DNA from: Bacteroidales bacterium
GTDB lineage: Bacteria; Bacteroidota; Bacteroidia; Bacteroidales; P3
Assembly (NCBI GenBank): GCA_009783885.1
Contig: WRCN01000014.1
Span: forward strand, 1 to 54,311
Direction of reading: 5' to 3'
DNA length: 54,311 nt
Shown here: positions 1-7,695 of the stretch, in pieces
How positions within the stretch are numbered: position 1 is the first letter of the stretch
Layout of the letters: each line of letters begins with the position of its first letter
Program-made: the position numbers and the translations under genes
Notes under the pieces: generated by a model
The model's input: only the letters and a program-made list of their open reading frames with translations
What the model was told of the DNA's origin: nothing
Databases searched by the model: none

Positions 1-1
1 T

Positions 2-184
2 CAACGGTTAGGTTATATTTTAGATACGGTTGTAAATGAAGAAAAATTGGCAAATGCTTTGTATAAAGTTTTAAATAAAGCCTTTTTTTCGCCAGTCCTA
101 TTGTCTCCGCAAAAAAAGAAAAAGGGAGAAATTGACAGTAAATGGAAAATAATTATTAACATGCAAATAGAGAGTGATTTATGA
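2..184 (+). CDS. AbiEi-family antitoxin, C-terminal fragment
   Basis: This frame is open from the window edge to the TGA at 182-184, so only the last 60 residues are seen. The peptide starts QRLGYILDTV and ends in a KWKIIIN...ESDL stretch, which I recognise as the C-terminus of AbiEi-type antitoxins (transcriptional repressor of type IV toxin-antitoxin or abortive-infection systems). Its stop overlaps the start of the next gene in ATGA, and that gene is an AbiEii toxin, which strongly supports the pairing. The N-terminal DNA-binding part lies outside the window. Confidence 0.7.
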   Translation, partial: QRLGYILDTVVNEEKLANALYKVLNKAFFSPVLLSPQKKKKGEIDSKWKIIINMQIESDL

Positions 185-966
185 TACCTGAATTACATAT
201 ACGTGATTGGAAAAAACAAGCTCCATGGCAAAGCAACGAACAAGTGGAACAGGATTTAATCATTTCACGAGCAATCGTTGAGATATTTTCCGATGATTTT
301 CTTCGTAATTCTTTGGCTTTCAGGGGAGGAACGGCTTTACATAAATTGTATATTACCCCGCAAATCAGATATTCGGAAGATATTGATTTAGTGCAAATTA
401 AATCGGAGCCAATTAAAGAGACTATGGATAGAATCCGCAAAATATTGTCATTTCTTGGGAAACCCGTAGTTAAACAGAAAATTCACAATAATACGCTGAT
501 TTTCAGATTTGAGAGCGAAATGCCTCCGATTGTCAATATGCGCCTAAAAATTGAAATTAATACACGGGAACATTTGAATATTTTAGGACTGAAAGAAATC
601 CCATTTGAGGTAAGTAATGCTTGGTTTTCAGGACAATGCAATGTAACAGGTTATACGACAGAAGAATTATTGAGTACCAAACTAAAAGCCTTGTATGGTC
701 GCAAAAAAGGTCGTGATTTATTTGACCTGTATTGTGCATTGACACATTTAGACCTTGATATTGAGAAATTATTGCATTGTTGCAAAATCCATTATGAACA
801 CGCAGAATTAAAACCGCCTACTGCCAAACAATTCATGCGGAATATGGAAGAAAAATTAAACGATACCGATTTCACAAAAGATATTTTCACTGTGTTGAAG
901 CCAAATGTAGAATATGATAATTTGGAAGCATGGGATTTAGTAAGAAAAAAGTTAATAGAAATCTGA
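181..966 (+). CDS. AbiEii/AbiGii-family nucleotidyltransferase toxin
   Basis: This 261-residue protein carries the nucleotidyltransferase hallmarks of the AbiEii (DUF1814) family: FRGGTALHK at residues 47-55 and YSEDIDL at 64-70, followed by a basic GRKKGRDLFDL segment in the middle third. Family members transfer nucleotides to RNA targets and act as toxins in phage-defence or toxin-antitoxin modules. It overlaps the upstream antitoxin gene by four bases (ATGA), the usual arrangement of AbiE operons, which also fixes the start. A long inverted repeat follows about 65 bases downstream. Family assignment is firm; the biological target is unknown. Confidence 0.9.
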   Translation: MIPELHIRDWKKQAPWQSNEQVEQDLIISRAIVEIFSDDFLRNSLAFRGGTALHKLYITPQIRYSEDIDLVQIKSEPIKETMDRIRKILSFLGKPVVKQKIHNNTLIFRFESEMPPIVNMRLKIEINTREHLNILGLKEIPFEVSNAWFSGQCNVTGYTTEELLSTKLKALYGRKKGRDLFDLYCALTHLDLDIEKLLHCCKIHYEHAELKPPTAKQFMRNMEEKLNDTDFTKDIFTVLKPNVEYDNLEAWDLVRKKLIEI

Positions 967-1025
967 AACTTCAAATGAAAAGTGTAAGTGATTGATTAAT
1001 AGAAAGGAAACGAGCGAGGCCAGCG

Positions 1026-1178
1026 CTTAACTTGGGTTTGGCGCAATGGCGGCATTAGCCCGCAGAAACGGCAGTGCGAATTTGGAAGTTACTACCCCGC
1101 CCGAACTTTTGTGAAGCCGCCACTGCGCCAAGCCCCGGCTCGATGCGTCGCAATCCCTTCGGGCTCGCGACGCATCGG
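1026..1178 (+). repeat. Cassette-boundary repeat, copy A
   Basis: This copy starts at TTAACTTGGG and has a long imperfect inverted repeat: arm 1034-1053 (GGGTTTGGCGCAATGGCGGC) against 1116-1135 (GCCGCCACTGCGCCAAGCCC), 18 of 20 positions complementary, around a 62-base loop. Immediately after it lies an 11-bp perfect hairpin, CGATGCGTCGC at 1141-1151 with GCGACGCATCG at 1167-1177. The rest of the 967-1446 gap shows no convincing gene; a possible N-terminal extension of the next gene starts at 1303. Confidence 0.85.
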
Positions 1179-1446
1179 CGACACCCAGACAGCGACACCG
1201 CAGAAACAAGCTGAAATACAGCGAAAAAGAACGGATAACTGAAAGGGGATAACTACTCGAAAAGCACTAAAAATAATTATTAACGTCAAAAAAAAAGAAG
1301 AAATGGTAACACAAAACAGAAATTTAGAAAGGAAATTGGAATTGAGTCCAGTGAGTAAAGTAAACGAAGTGGTGGAGCAGAACCCATCGGTAACAAAAAC
1401 GGAATTAATGTCTGTCAAAAGAATAGACGTAAATTTTTTAAAAGAG

Positions 1447-2409
1447 ATGAGAAAATTAGTGTTAGTGCTTACTTTTGTGGCAACAGGATTTTGTGCAAAA
1501 GCGCAATTAAATATCACCAGCAATGGAAAAGTTGGTATTGGGAGAAACCCTGTCTATAAATTTGAAGTCGGTGGAGAAGCAAAATTTTCAGCAGGCTGGA
1601 TGGGGTTGATTATAGGATGGAGTTCGGATAACTATTGTCCTGCTATTTATAGTGAGTACAACAATTATCTATGGTTAGGGCGTCCGGATAGGTGGATCAA
1701 TCATATTTGGACATATCAAATTGATTATCAGAATATAACAAAATATTCAGATTTACGACTGAAAGAAAATATAGAATATTGTTCGTCTATTTTGCCTAAA
1801 ATACAACAAATACAAACTTACACATTCAATTATAATGATATATACTTTAGAGATTTTACTTCTGAACAAAAACAAAAGGCACAAAGAAAAGAATTTGGTT
1901 TTATTGCCCAAGAGTTTGAAAAAATATTTCCCGAATTGGTTTATGCCCCTGATTCATTAAGAGAATATTATGGCATAGATTATGTGAGTTTGATTCCTCT
2001 TTTGGTAGAAGCAATTAAGGAACAACAAATACAAATAGAAAGTTTGCAAAAAATGCTTGCTGAGTGTTGTTCATCTAAAAACAATCCCACGCAAAAAAGG
2101 AATACTTTTATTAATGATAATGAAGAAGGAATAAAAAATGAAGTACAGAAAGGAAAACTTTATGATAATGTGCCCAATCCTTTTAATATGAGTACAGAAA
2201 TAAAATTTGAAATACCTGACAACACAGCTTCTGCGCAATTGATGATATGTAATTTGAATGGAGTAGAATTAAAATCATACAAACTTAATCAAAAAGGAAT
2301 AGGAAGTATCACCATTCAAGGTTCCGAGTTTGCAGCAGGTATCTATTTATATACACTACTTATAAATAATCAAATCGTAGATACCAAGAAAATGGTATTA
2401 ACAAAATAA
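1447..2409 (+). CDS. Secreted protein with endosialidase-chaperone (S74-like) domain and T9SS sorting domain
   Basis: Starting at 1447 gives 320 residues with a clean signal peptide (MRKLVLVLTFVATGFCAKAQ). The frame is open back to an ATG at 1303, which would add 48 residues with no signal-peptide character, so I prefer 1447. The middle has SDLRLKENI, FGFIAQEF and YVSLIPLLVEAIKEQ, typical of the intramolecular chaperone/peptidase S74 domain of phage tail spikes and bacterial surface proteins. The last 80 or so residues (NVPNPFN...EIKFEIP...AAGIYLYTL...DTKKMVLTK) form a type A T9SS C-terminal sorting domain. It is therefore expected to be exported through the Por system and anchored or released at the cell surface. 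Two further secreted-type genes follow closely. Confidence 0.8.
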   Translation: MRKLVLVLTFVATGFCAKAQLNITSNGKVGIGRNPVYKFEVGGEAKFSAGWMGLIIGWSSDNYCPAIYSEYNNYLWLGRPDRWINHIWTYQIDYQNITKYSDLRLKENIEYCSSILPKIQQIQTYTFNYNDIYFRDFTSEQKQKAQRKEFGFIAQEFEKIFPELVYAPDSLREYYGIDYVSLIPLLVEAIKEQQIQIESLQKMLAECCSSKNNPTQKRNTFINDNEEGIKNEVQKGKLYDNVPNPFNMSTEIKFEIPDNTASAQLMICNLNGVELKSYKLNQKGIGSITIQGSEFAAGIYLYTLLINNQIVDTKKMVLTK

Positions 2410-2450
2410 GAAAGAGAGGTATATGATGAAAAAAAAGAAATACAATTTTA

Positions 2451-2891
2451 GTGTTTTTATTAGCAAGTTTATGGCTTGTTGTTGGTTGTTGCAAAGACAA
2501 AAAATGTAAAGGCGGCACGAAAGATTATCGTGATAAATACATTGGTACTTATGACTTTACAACAATAGATTTTGTTAGATGGCATGACTTATCTCAACCA
2601 TATCCTTACCCACCTATCATAATAGATGATACAACAAATTACATTGGAACTATTGAAAAGCATGAAGTAAACAGTTTGAAAATTATTTTTAAACCTAATG
2701 CAACCTATAATTATGTATCAGATGGTTTAATATATCTTATTGTTGATTCTTGCGGAATTTTTTATGATACAAAAAGCCATGATAATTTTAATGGTTCTTT
2801 ATCAGATAATAAAATTAGTATAAAATATTCTGACAAATTAGCATATATGGGGTTCTCATCTACTGAAATTCAAGGGATAAAAATTAAATAA
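2451..2891 (+). CDS. Small lipoprotein, signal peptide out of frame at a poly-A tract
   Basis: The open frame encodes LVFLLASLWLVVGCCKDKK..., a lipoprotein signal h-region and lipobox with the Cys of VVGCC, then about 125 residues I do not recognise. The natural start appears to be ATG ATG at 2423-2428, but the run of eight A residues at 2429-2436 puts it in another frame, which stops within about 30 codons. With seven A residues the signal would read MMKKRNTILVFLLASLWLVV. As given, only GTG at 2451 (or TTG at 2448) can start this frame, without the usual basic N-terminus. The sequence is either a frameshift, a phase-variable tract or a sequence error. It sits between two exported proteins. 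Confidence 0.55.
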   Translation: MFLLASLWLVVGCCKDKKCKGGTKDYRDKYIGTYDFTTIDFVRWHDLSQPYPYPPIIIDDTTNYIGTIEKHEVNSLKIIFKPNATYNYVSDGLIYLIVDSCGIFYDTKSHDNFNGSLSDNKISIKYSDKLAYMGFSSTEIQGIKIK

Positions 2892-2898
2892 AAAAAAC

Positions 2899-3915
2899 AT
2901 GAAAAATATAAAAAATATATTGATATATTTACTCCTTTTAAATGCTTATGGAGTAATGGCACAAACACCTCTGACTGACTCGCACTGGATTATGAATAAC
3001 ACATTTAGCGATGAATTTAATGGTTCAAGAAAAAATATTTGGAGCAATCTCACAGGAAGTGGTTGGGGAATTGAAACTTTTAGATCGCAAAACATCCAAT
3101 ATGGAAGTGAAAATGGACGAACGTTTTTAAGATTAGTTGCTGAAATGGTAAATGGAATAGCATATACAGGTGGTATTGAAACCGGATTTGAGAAAGGTTA
3201 TTTAGGATTGGGATACGGTTACTATGAAATTGAAGCAAGAGTATTAAGAACATCTGGAATAAGTTCTGGACTTTGGCCTGCATTTTGGACTATCCACTCA
3301 TATAAACCAACAAATTCGCCACCTTATTGGTACGAAGAAATTGATATTTTTGAACCAACCAATTGTCAGATTAATAACAAAGAACATGTAGTAGGATACC
3401 ATCGTCGCTTAAATGATAATGTTCCAACCACTCCTGTTACCAAAGACGAAGGTATCAAATATAATGTAGATATGAGTTTATGGCATAAATATGCAGTGGA
3501 ATGGCTACCAGGTAGATTAACATTTTACTTGAATGATGAACCCTTTTTTGTAATAGGAGGCGGAAAACCTACACCTTATCATCAAAATACAAATTTGCTT
3601 ATTGATCTTCAGGTAGGTGGAGCTGGTAGATGTCCTCCTAATATAACTAACGGAATATTAGGTTACTTCGACATCAACTATTTTCGGTATTATAAGTTAA
3701 ATTGTAGCAATACTGTCATAACAGAAGATCAAGGCAATGGCTACAATTTTAACAATTATACTTACACTGTAAAGAAATCGTGCATTTTTAAAAATACAAG
3801 TATTCCGAGTGGAAAAAGTATTATTATTCGTGCAACAGATTTTGTAGAACTTAAAGAAAACTTTCAAGTGCCATTAGGAGCGGAATTATATATAGATGTT
3901 AATCCTTGCGAATAG
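2899..3915 (+). CDS. Secreted glycoside hydrolase family 16-like enzyme
   Basis: A 338-residue protein with a signal peptide (residues 1-21, ending VMAQ). The GH16 fold is recognisable from GYGYYEIEARV (106-115), GLWPAFWTI (124-132) and the catalytic signature EIDIFE at 147-152, in which E147, D149 and E152 are the nucleophile, helper and acid/base of the family. It should cleave a beta-glucan or related galactan outside the cytoplasm. The last 70 or so residues (YTYTVKKSCIF...DFVELKENFQVPLGAELYIDVNPCE) resemble the stacked beta-strand add-on (3-coathanger type) found in Bacteroidetes secreted proteins, not a canonical T9SS sorting domain. The IS element begins 12 bases after the stop. Confidence 0.85.
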   Translation: MKNIKNILIYLLLLNAYGVMAQTPLTDSHWIMNNTFSDEFNGSRKNIWSNLTGSGWGIETFRSQNIQYGSENGRTFLRLVAEMVNGIAYTGGIETGFEKGYLGLGYGYYEIEARVLRTSGISSGLWPAFWTIHSYKPTNSPPYWYEEIDIFEPTNCQINNKEHVVGYHRRLNDNVPTTPVTKDEGIKYNVDMSLWHKYAVEWLPGRLTFYLNDEPFFVIGGGKPTPYHQNTNLLIDLQVGGAGRCPPNITNGILGYFDINYFRYYKLNCSNTVITEDQGNGYNFNNYTYTVKKSCIFKNTSIPSGKSIIIRATDFVELKENFQVPLGAELYIDVNPCE

Positions 3916-3927
3916 TTTTAAAATATC

Positions 3928-4665
3928 GGGATTTGGTAATTTAAGATATACTTTGTATCTTTGTACCAAAAAAACTTATGAAGTGTCCAAAATGTCAGTC
4001 TAAAAATCGCGTAAAAGCGGTATTGTAAGGGATTTGCAACGTTACAAATGTAAAGATCGTAATTGTAATTTCACAATATGTTTCGATGTTGTTTCAGAAA
4101 AAGACAAAAAGCGTAGATTTGCCCTTACGCTCTATTTAGAAGGACTTGGTTTCCATTCTATTGGCAGAGCACTCGGTGTAAGTCACGTTTCTGTGTTAAA
4201 TTGGATTCGTAAATATGGCAATCAATTTGACAAAGTTCGCAATCCTCGTTCTGCACAAATTGTTGAAATGGACGAGATGCACAGCTATATTGGGCACAAA
4301 AAAATTCGATGGATTTGGACTTGCATTGATCGAGACACCAAAGAATACATTGATTTCGTTGTTGGAGATCGAAGTTCAAAAACCGGCATAACCTTGTGGA
4401 ATAAAGTAAAACAGCGAGTTATAGGCTGTGTTTTTACTGATTATTGGAAGGCTTACAAAGAAATGATTCCATCTGATCAATTGAGACAGAGTAAAGGAAA
4501 AACAAACACAGCAGAGAATTTCAACAGTTTAATCAGGCACTGCTTGGCGAGATTTCGAAGGCAAACAAAGTGTTATTCTAAAAGTGTTGAGATGATTGTT
4601 TGCTCTTTAAAACTCTTGATGGCAAAGCAAAATGGAATGCTATCTATACAAATTTACTAATACCC
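3928..4665 (+). mobile_element. IS1-family insertion sequence
   Basis: The element is bounded by imperfect terminal inverted repeats: GGGATTTGGTAATTT at 3928-3942 and the complement of GGGTATTAGTAAATT ending at 4665, 11 of 15 identical. It encodes one IS1-type transposase. A Bacteroidetes -7 box TATCTTTG lies at 3956-3963, just inside the left end. I could not find a convincing 8-9 bp target duplication. The right end abuts the right half of a cassette repeat (copy B), while no left half precedes the element, so the insertion probably went with a deletion. Confidence 0.8.
3978..4660 (+). pseudogene. IS1-family transposase with an N-terminal frameshift
   Basis: ATG at 3978 opens MKCPKCQSKNRVK, the zinc-ribbon start of IS1-type InsA, but the frame ends at TAA 4026-4028. 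Shifting back by one base at the AAAA run (4013-4016) restores SGIVRDLQRYKCKDRNCNFT and the remaining 208 residues, which include an HTH (GVSHVSVLNWIRKYG) and the IS1 DDE-type catalytic region: EMDEMHSYIG, FTDYWKAY, and TNTAENFNSLIRHCLARFRRQTKCYSKS. The classic IS1 programmed frameshift lies between insA and insB on a longer A run, so this early break more likely inactivates the gene. A TTG start at 4034 could still give an HTH-plus-catalytic fragment. Confidence 0.75.
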
Positions 4666-4760
4666 GAAATGGAGATAAAAAACATACCGCCGACAGTTTT
4701 TGGTTCGCCACTTCGCCAAGCCGCCGGTCGATGCACGCAAGCGGGGGCGACAGTGCAGCG
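4666..4760 (+). repeat. Cassette-boundary repeat, copy B (right half only)
   Basis: It contains GGAGATAAAAAACAT followed by CGCCACTTCGCCAAGCCGCC and GATGCACGCAAGCGGG, all of which match the central and right parts of copies D, E and F. The left arm (AACTTGCGGTTTGGCGCAATGGC) is absent because the IS1-type element ends at 4665. This makes it a truncated copy. Confidence 0.8.
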
Positions 4761-4815
4761 AGGAAAATGAAGTAGGAAGAACTTGAAAGGGAAACAATAA
4801 ACAGTAGAAATAAGT

Positions 4816-5382
4816 ATGAAATTCATTAAAATTCATTGGACTCATAGTTTTAAAGATTCCCCCGAATTTATTTATTCCGCAATAGATGAAGAGGGATACG
4901 AAATAAAGAAAGTAGAGGTTTTCAAAAGCGGAGATTATACTGTCTATTCTGAAAATATTAATTCTGACAGGTTAGCAGAAGGGATATATCCTTCATTGGA
5001 AGAATTAACTTTTGAGGAAAAAATAGAATCTATGCAAGCCTTTGAAATAGATGAAGTAGAATTTAATGAAATTTGGAGTAAATATTTGACACTAATTACT
5101 CTTGAAAATATTGATAGGCTTGTTAATAGCGTTTTGGCTGATGCTGAAATAATTGATATATCATATTCTAATAATGATATGTTAAAACTGAAAATCAGAG
5201 ATTACAAGGAAAATTACTTGGAATTTTATTTTAACAATATATTCAAGTTGTATTTTGAAGATTATCTCAATAATGACATAAGTCATATTAACAAAGAAGT
5301 GTCAGAAGAAGTATGTACAATCAATATTTTTTCCGCTTCAACTGACAAGAAAATATTGGAATTTTCATTTTTTTTGACTTAG
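4816..5382 (+). CDS. DUF6881-like protein, function unknown
   Basis: A 188-residue soluble, acidic protein. The first 90 residues (KFIKIHWTHSF...PEFIYSAIDEEGYEIKKVEVFKSG..., ending SLEELTFEEKIES...EVEFNEIW) match my recollection of the DUF6881 fold, a small domain often found next to polymorphic toxins or as a lone orphan. The C-terminal half (KIRDYKENYLEFYFNN...) is not recognised. There is no signal peptide, membrane segment or catalytic motif. It stands alone between two repeats, like a single cassette gene. An immunity role is only a guess. Confidence 0.6.
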   Translation: MKFIKIHWTHSFKDSPEFIYSAIDEEGYEIKKVEVFKSGDYTVYSENINSDRLAEGIYPSLEELTFEEKIESMQAFEIDEVEFNEIWSKYLTLITLENIDRLVNSVLADAEIIDISYSNNDMLKLKIRDYKENYLEFYFNNIFKLYFEDYLNNDISHINKEVSEEVCTINIFSASTDKKILEFSFFLT

Positions 5383-5420
5383 CGTTTATTATGAGAAATA
5401 AAAAAGACACAAAAGAAATG

Positions 5421-5600
5421 CCTGCGTGCAACGGGCGGTTTGGCGCAAGCGGGGCAGTGGCTCGCCCGAAAGTTTGTGCGAATTTGAAAGTTTATCGCCC
5501 GTCCGAACGGCAGTGAAAGCCCCGCCTGCGCCATGGCGGTGTCTATCCACAAAGCAACAGTCACAAGGGACTTGGGTATAGAGTCCGTTGCGTTCGAGAT
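5421..5600 (+). repeat. Cassette-boundary repeat, copy C (divergent)
   Basis: It begins CCTGCGTGCAACGGGCGG. Inner arms are 5437-5455 (GGTTTGGCGCAAGCGGGGC) and 5519-5537 (GCCCCGCCTGCGCCATGGC), 15 of 19 complementary. An outer pair, GCAACGG at 5429-5435 with CCGTTGC at 5585-5591, closes the element. This AAC...GTT closure is what attC recombination sites show. No gene lies between C and D. Confidence 0.75.
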
Positions 5601-5649
5601 AAGTAAAACAAAAAATTATGAAAAACTAAAAATACATTAAGAAAAATGC

Positions 5650-5783
5650 CGGCGTGTAACTTGCGGTTTGCCAAAATGGCTACTACTCTCCGCTGAAATT
5701 TCAAGGAAATAAAAAACATCACGCGGGACAGCGTACATCTCCGGTGGAGCCGGTCTCCGATGCACGCAAGCGGGACAGCACAC
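5650..5783 (+). repeat. Cassette-boundary repeat, copy D
   Basis: The copy runs from GGCGTGTAACTTGCGGTTTG through ATAAAAAACATCACGCGGGACAGCG to GATGCACGCAAGCGGG. CTTGCG near the left end can pair with CGCAAG near the right end. It lies 13 bases before the ABC permease start and about 50 bases after copy C. Confidence 0.8.
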
Positions 5784-5796
5784 TTTCGAAAAATGA

Positions 5797-6738
5797 ATGA
5801 AATTAGACAAAAAAATGAAAGAGTATTTTAAGTTGCAATACACAATGACAATGAGAAAATTATCGGACGGTTATCATCCGATAGTCGGCTATTTACTTGC
5901 GTTACTTATATTACTTGTGTTTGTTGGATTATCAATGTTTATTTTTCATAAAACGACTTTTGCACCATATACTTATGTTTTTATATCGTTATACTTTACC
6001 TCTAAATTGAGCGAAATAAGACGGAATGATTTCCTCAAAATTTGCTTTGGGAATGAAGAGTATAGAAAATTGAGAATTTTAGAAAACTTAATAGTTGCCT
6101 TGCCATTTGTCATTTTTCTCATTTACAAACAACAGATTTATCCTGTTTTCGCTCTTATCGCACTTACTGCTTTGATAGCATTTTTGACTCTCAAAACAAC
6201 GTATAGCATTACAATTCCAACACCTTTTTACAAAAAACCATTTGAATTTACGGTTGGTTTCAGAAATTCTTTCTTTATGTTTCCAATTGCATACGGATTT
6301 GCAATTATTGCAGTAGTTGTTGATAATTTTAATCTTGGAATGTTTTCACTAATACTCGTATTTCTAACCATATTAACCTATTACCTAAAGCCTGAAAATG
6401 AATATTTTGTTTGGTCATACAGTTTTACGCCTGCAAAATTTTTAATAGAAAAAATCAAAACTGCTTTTTTATTCTCGTTCTATTTATGTAGTCCTATATT
6501 CATTTTGTTGAGTATTTTTTTTGAAAATTTCGGCATTATGTTTCTTTTTACGCTTTTAGGATACGTGTATTTGACCATTCTTGTTTTTCTAAAATATTCT
6601 GCATATCCCAATGAAATTGGGGTACTTCATTCATTGATATTGGTTGCTTGTTTTCTTTTTCCACTTCCAATGCTTGTAGTTGTCATTCCATTTTCTGCTG
6701 TTAAATCCGTAAATAATCTTAAAGAATTTTTAAAATGA
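5797..6738 (+). CDS. ABC transporter permease, polytopic membrane protein
   Basis: A 313-residue hydrophobic protein with roughly eight predicted membrane segments (for example LLALLILLVFVGLSMFIF, FALIALTALIAFL, FPIAYGFAIIAVVV, YLCSPIFILLSIFF). It has no recognisable domain beyond an exporter-type permease. Its stop overlaps the start of an ABC ATPase gene by four bases (ATGA), so the two form one transporter. The start is either 5797 or MKEYFK at 5815; both lie just after repeat D. The substrate cannot be inferred from sequence. Confidence 0.75.
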   Translation: MKLDKKMKEYFKLQYTMTMRKLSDGYHPIVGYLLALLILLVFVGLSMFIFHKTTFAPYTYVFISLYFTSKLSEIRRNDFLKICFGNEEYRKLRILENLIVALPFVIFLIYKQQIYPVFALIALTALIAFLTLKTTYSITIPTPFYKKPFEFTVGFRNSFFMFPIAYGFAIIAVVVDNFNLGMFSLILVFLTILTYYLKPENEYFVWSYSFTPAKFLIEKIKTAFLFSFYLCSPIFILLSIFFENFGIMFLFTLLGYVYLTILVFLKYSAYPNEIGVLHSLILVACFLFPLPMLVVVIPFSAVKSVNNLKEFLK

Positions 6739-7415
6739 TCAGCATACATAATTTATCTAAAAATTTTGGCAATATACAGGCTTTGGAGAATATAAATATA
6801 CAATTCGACAAAGGTAACGTTTACGGAATTGTAGGCGAAAACGGTGCAGGGAAAACAACATTATTCAAATGTATAGCAGGTTTGGAAAACTACGACGGAC
6901 AAATAAACTCGGAATTCAAACCGTTGAAAAACTATTTGGGGTTACTATTAACAGAGCCTTTTTTCTTTTCAAAAATTACTGGAAGGGAATATATCCAATT
7001 GCTTTGTAATGCTCGAAAAAAAGAAATTACGAAAATTGACGATAAAAATATTTTTGACTTGCCGTTAAATCAATATGCTTCCACCTATTCAACAGGAATG
7101 AAAAAAAAGTTGGCATTGTTGGCAATTTTGCTACAAAAAAATCAATGTTTTATACTTGACGAGCCGTTCAATGGCGTTGATATTCATAGCAATATAATCA
7201 TTGTTGACCTTATTCATAAATTGAAAGCATTAAATAAAACAGTAATCATATCTTCACACATATTTTCAACATTAAGCGACACTTGCGATGAAATATTTTT
7301 GTTGAAAGAGGGCAAGATTGTCAAAAAAGTTTTCCGAGAAAATTTTAACGCATTGGAACTCGAAATGAGAGAATTTACGATTGGAAATAAAATAGAAAAA
7401 TTAGAATTGAAATGA
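6735..7415 (+). CDS. ABC transporter ATP-binding protein
   Basis: A 226-residue ATPase subunit with Walker A GENGAGKT (34-41), a degenerate signature YSTGMKKKLALL in place of LSGGQ, Walker B CFILDEPFNG, and an H-loop ISSHIF. It is the translationally coupled partner of the permease upstream (ATGA overlap). The family resembles the CcmA/GldA-type single-NBD exporters that energise small membrane permeases. No regulator is adjacent. Repeat E follows within 40 bases. Confidence 0.9.
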   Translation: MISIHNLSKNFGNIQALENINIQFDKGNVYGIVGENGAGKTTLFKCIAGLENYDGQINSEFKPLKNYLGLLLTEPFFFSKITGREYIQLLCNARKKEITKIDDKNIFDLPLNQYASTYSTGMKKKLALLAILLQKNQCFILDEPFNGVDIHSNIIIVDLIHKLKALNKTVIISSHIFSTLSDTCDEIFLLKEGKIVKKVFRENFNALELEMREFTIGNKIEKLELK

Positions 7416-7444
7416 TATTGAATTGGTAAAAAACACAAACAAAT

Positions 7445-7595
7445 GCCTGTGTGCAACTTGCGGTTTGGCGCAATGGCTACTCGTCTCCGCTGAAACTTCA
7501 AGGAGATAAAAAACATCACGCTGGACAGCGTTGTCGCAATAGAAACGCCACCACTTCGCCAAGCCGCCGGGTCGTCGCTGCAGTGGCAGGGGGCA
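7445..7595 (+). repeat. Cassette-boundary repeat, copy E
   Basis: Starts GTGTGCAACTTGCGGTTTGG. Arms are 7461-7476 (CGGTTTGGCGCAATGG) and 7551-7566 (CCACTTCGCCAAGCCG), 13 of 16 complementary. The loop has CTCCGCTGAAACTTCAAGGA and ATAAAAAACATCACGCTGG, nearly identical to copy F. Confidence 0.85.
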
Positions 7596-7612
7596 TTAGA
7601 AAATAAAAAAAA

Positions 7613-7695
7613 CATTTTGAGCCGAAAAAAAGTTGTATTTGGCTCAAAAAAGTCGTATCTTTGCACCGAATAGCTTTAATAAACGGCTCAAAATG
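7613..7695 (+). promoter_or_regulatory. Fic gene promoter flanked by a 12-bp inverted repeat
   Basis: A -7 box TATCTTTG lies at 7656-7663 with TTG 20 bases upstream at 7633-7635, the Bacteroidetes promoter pattern. CATTTTGAGCCG at 7613-7624 is the exact reverse complement of CGGCTCAAAATG at 7684-7695, the latter covering the ATG. A third copy of the core, TTTGGCTCAAAA, sits at 7638-7649 between the boxes. Three copies of GGCTCAAAA around one promoter suggest an operator, plausibly for the winged-helix end of the Fic protein itself. Confidence 0.65.

Noticed and set aside
1092..1523. 143-residue minus-strand open frame over repeat A
   Set aside because: It runs antisense through the repeat and the start of the T9SS gene; the similar minus-strand frame at 7214-7666 likewise covers the ABC gene end and repeat E. 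Both are by-products of repeat composition.
3978..4034. Programmed frameshift in the IS1 transposase
   Set aside because: The known IS1 slippery site lies at the insA-insB junction on a longer A run; here the break is in the zinc-ribbon region on four A residues, so an inactivating indel is more likely.
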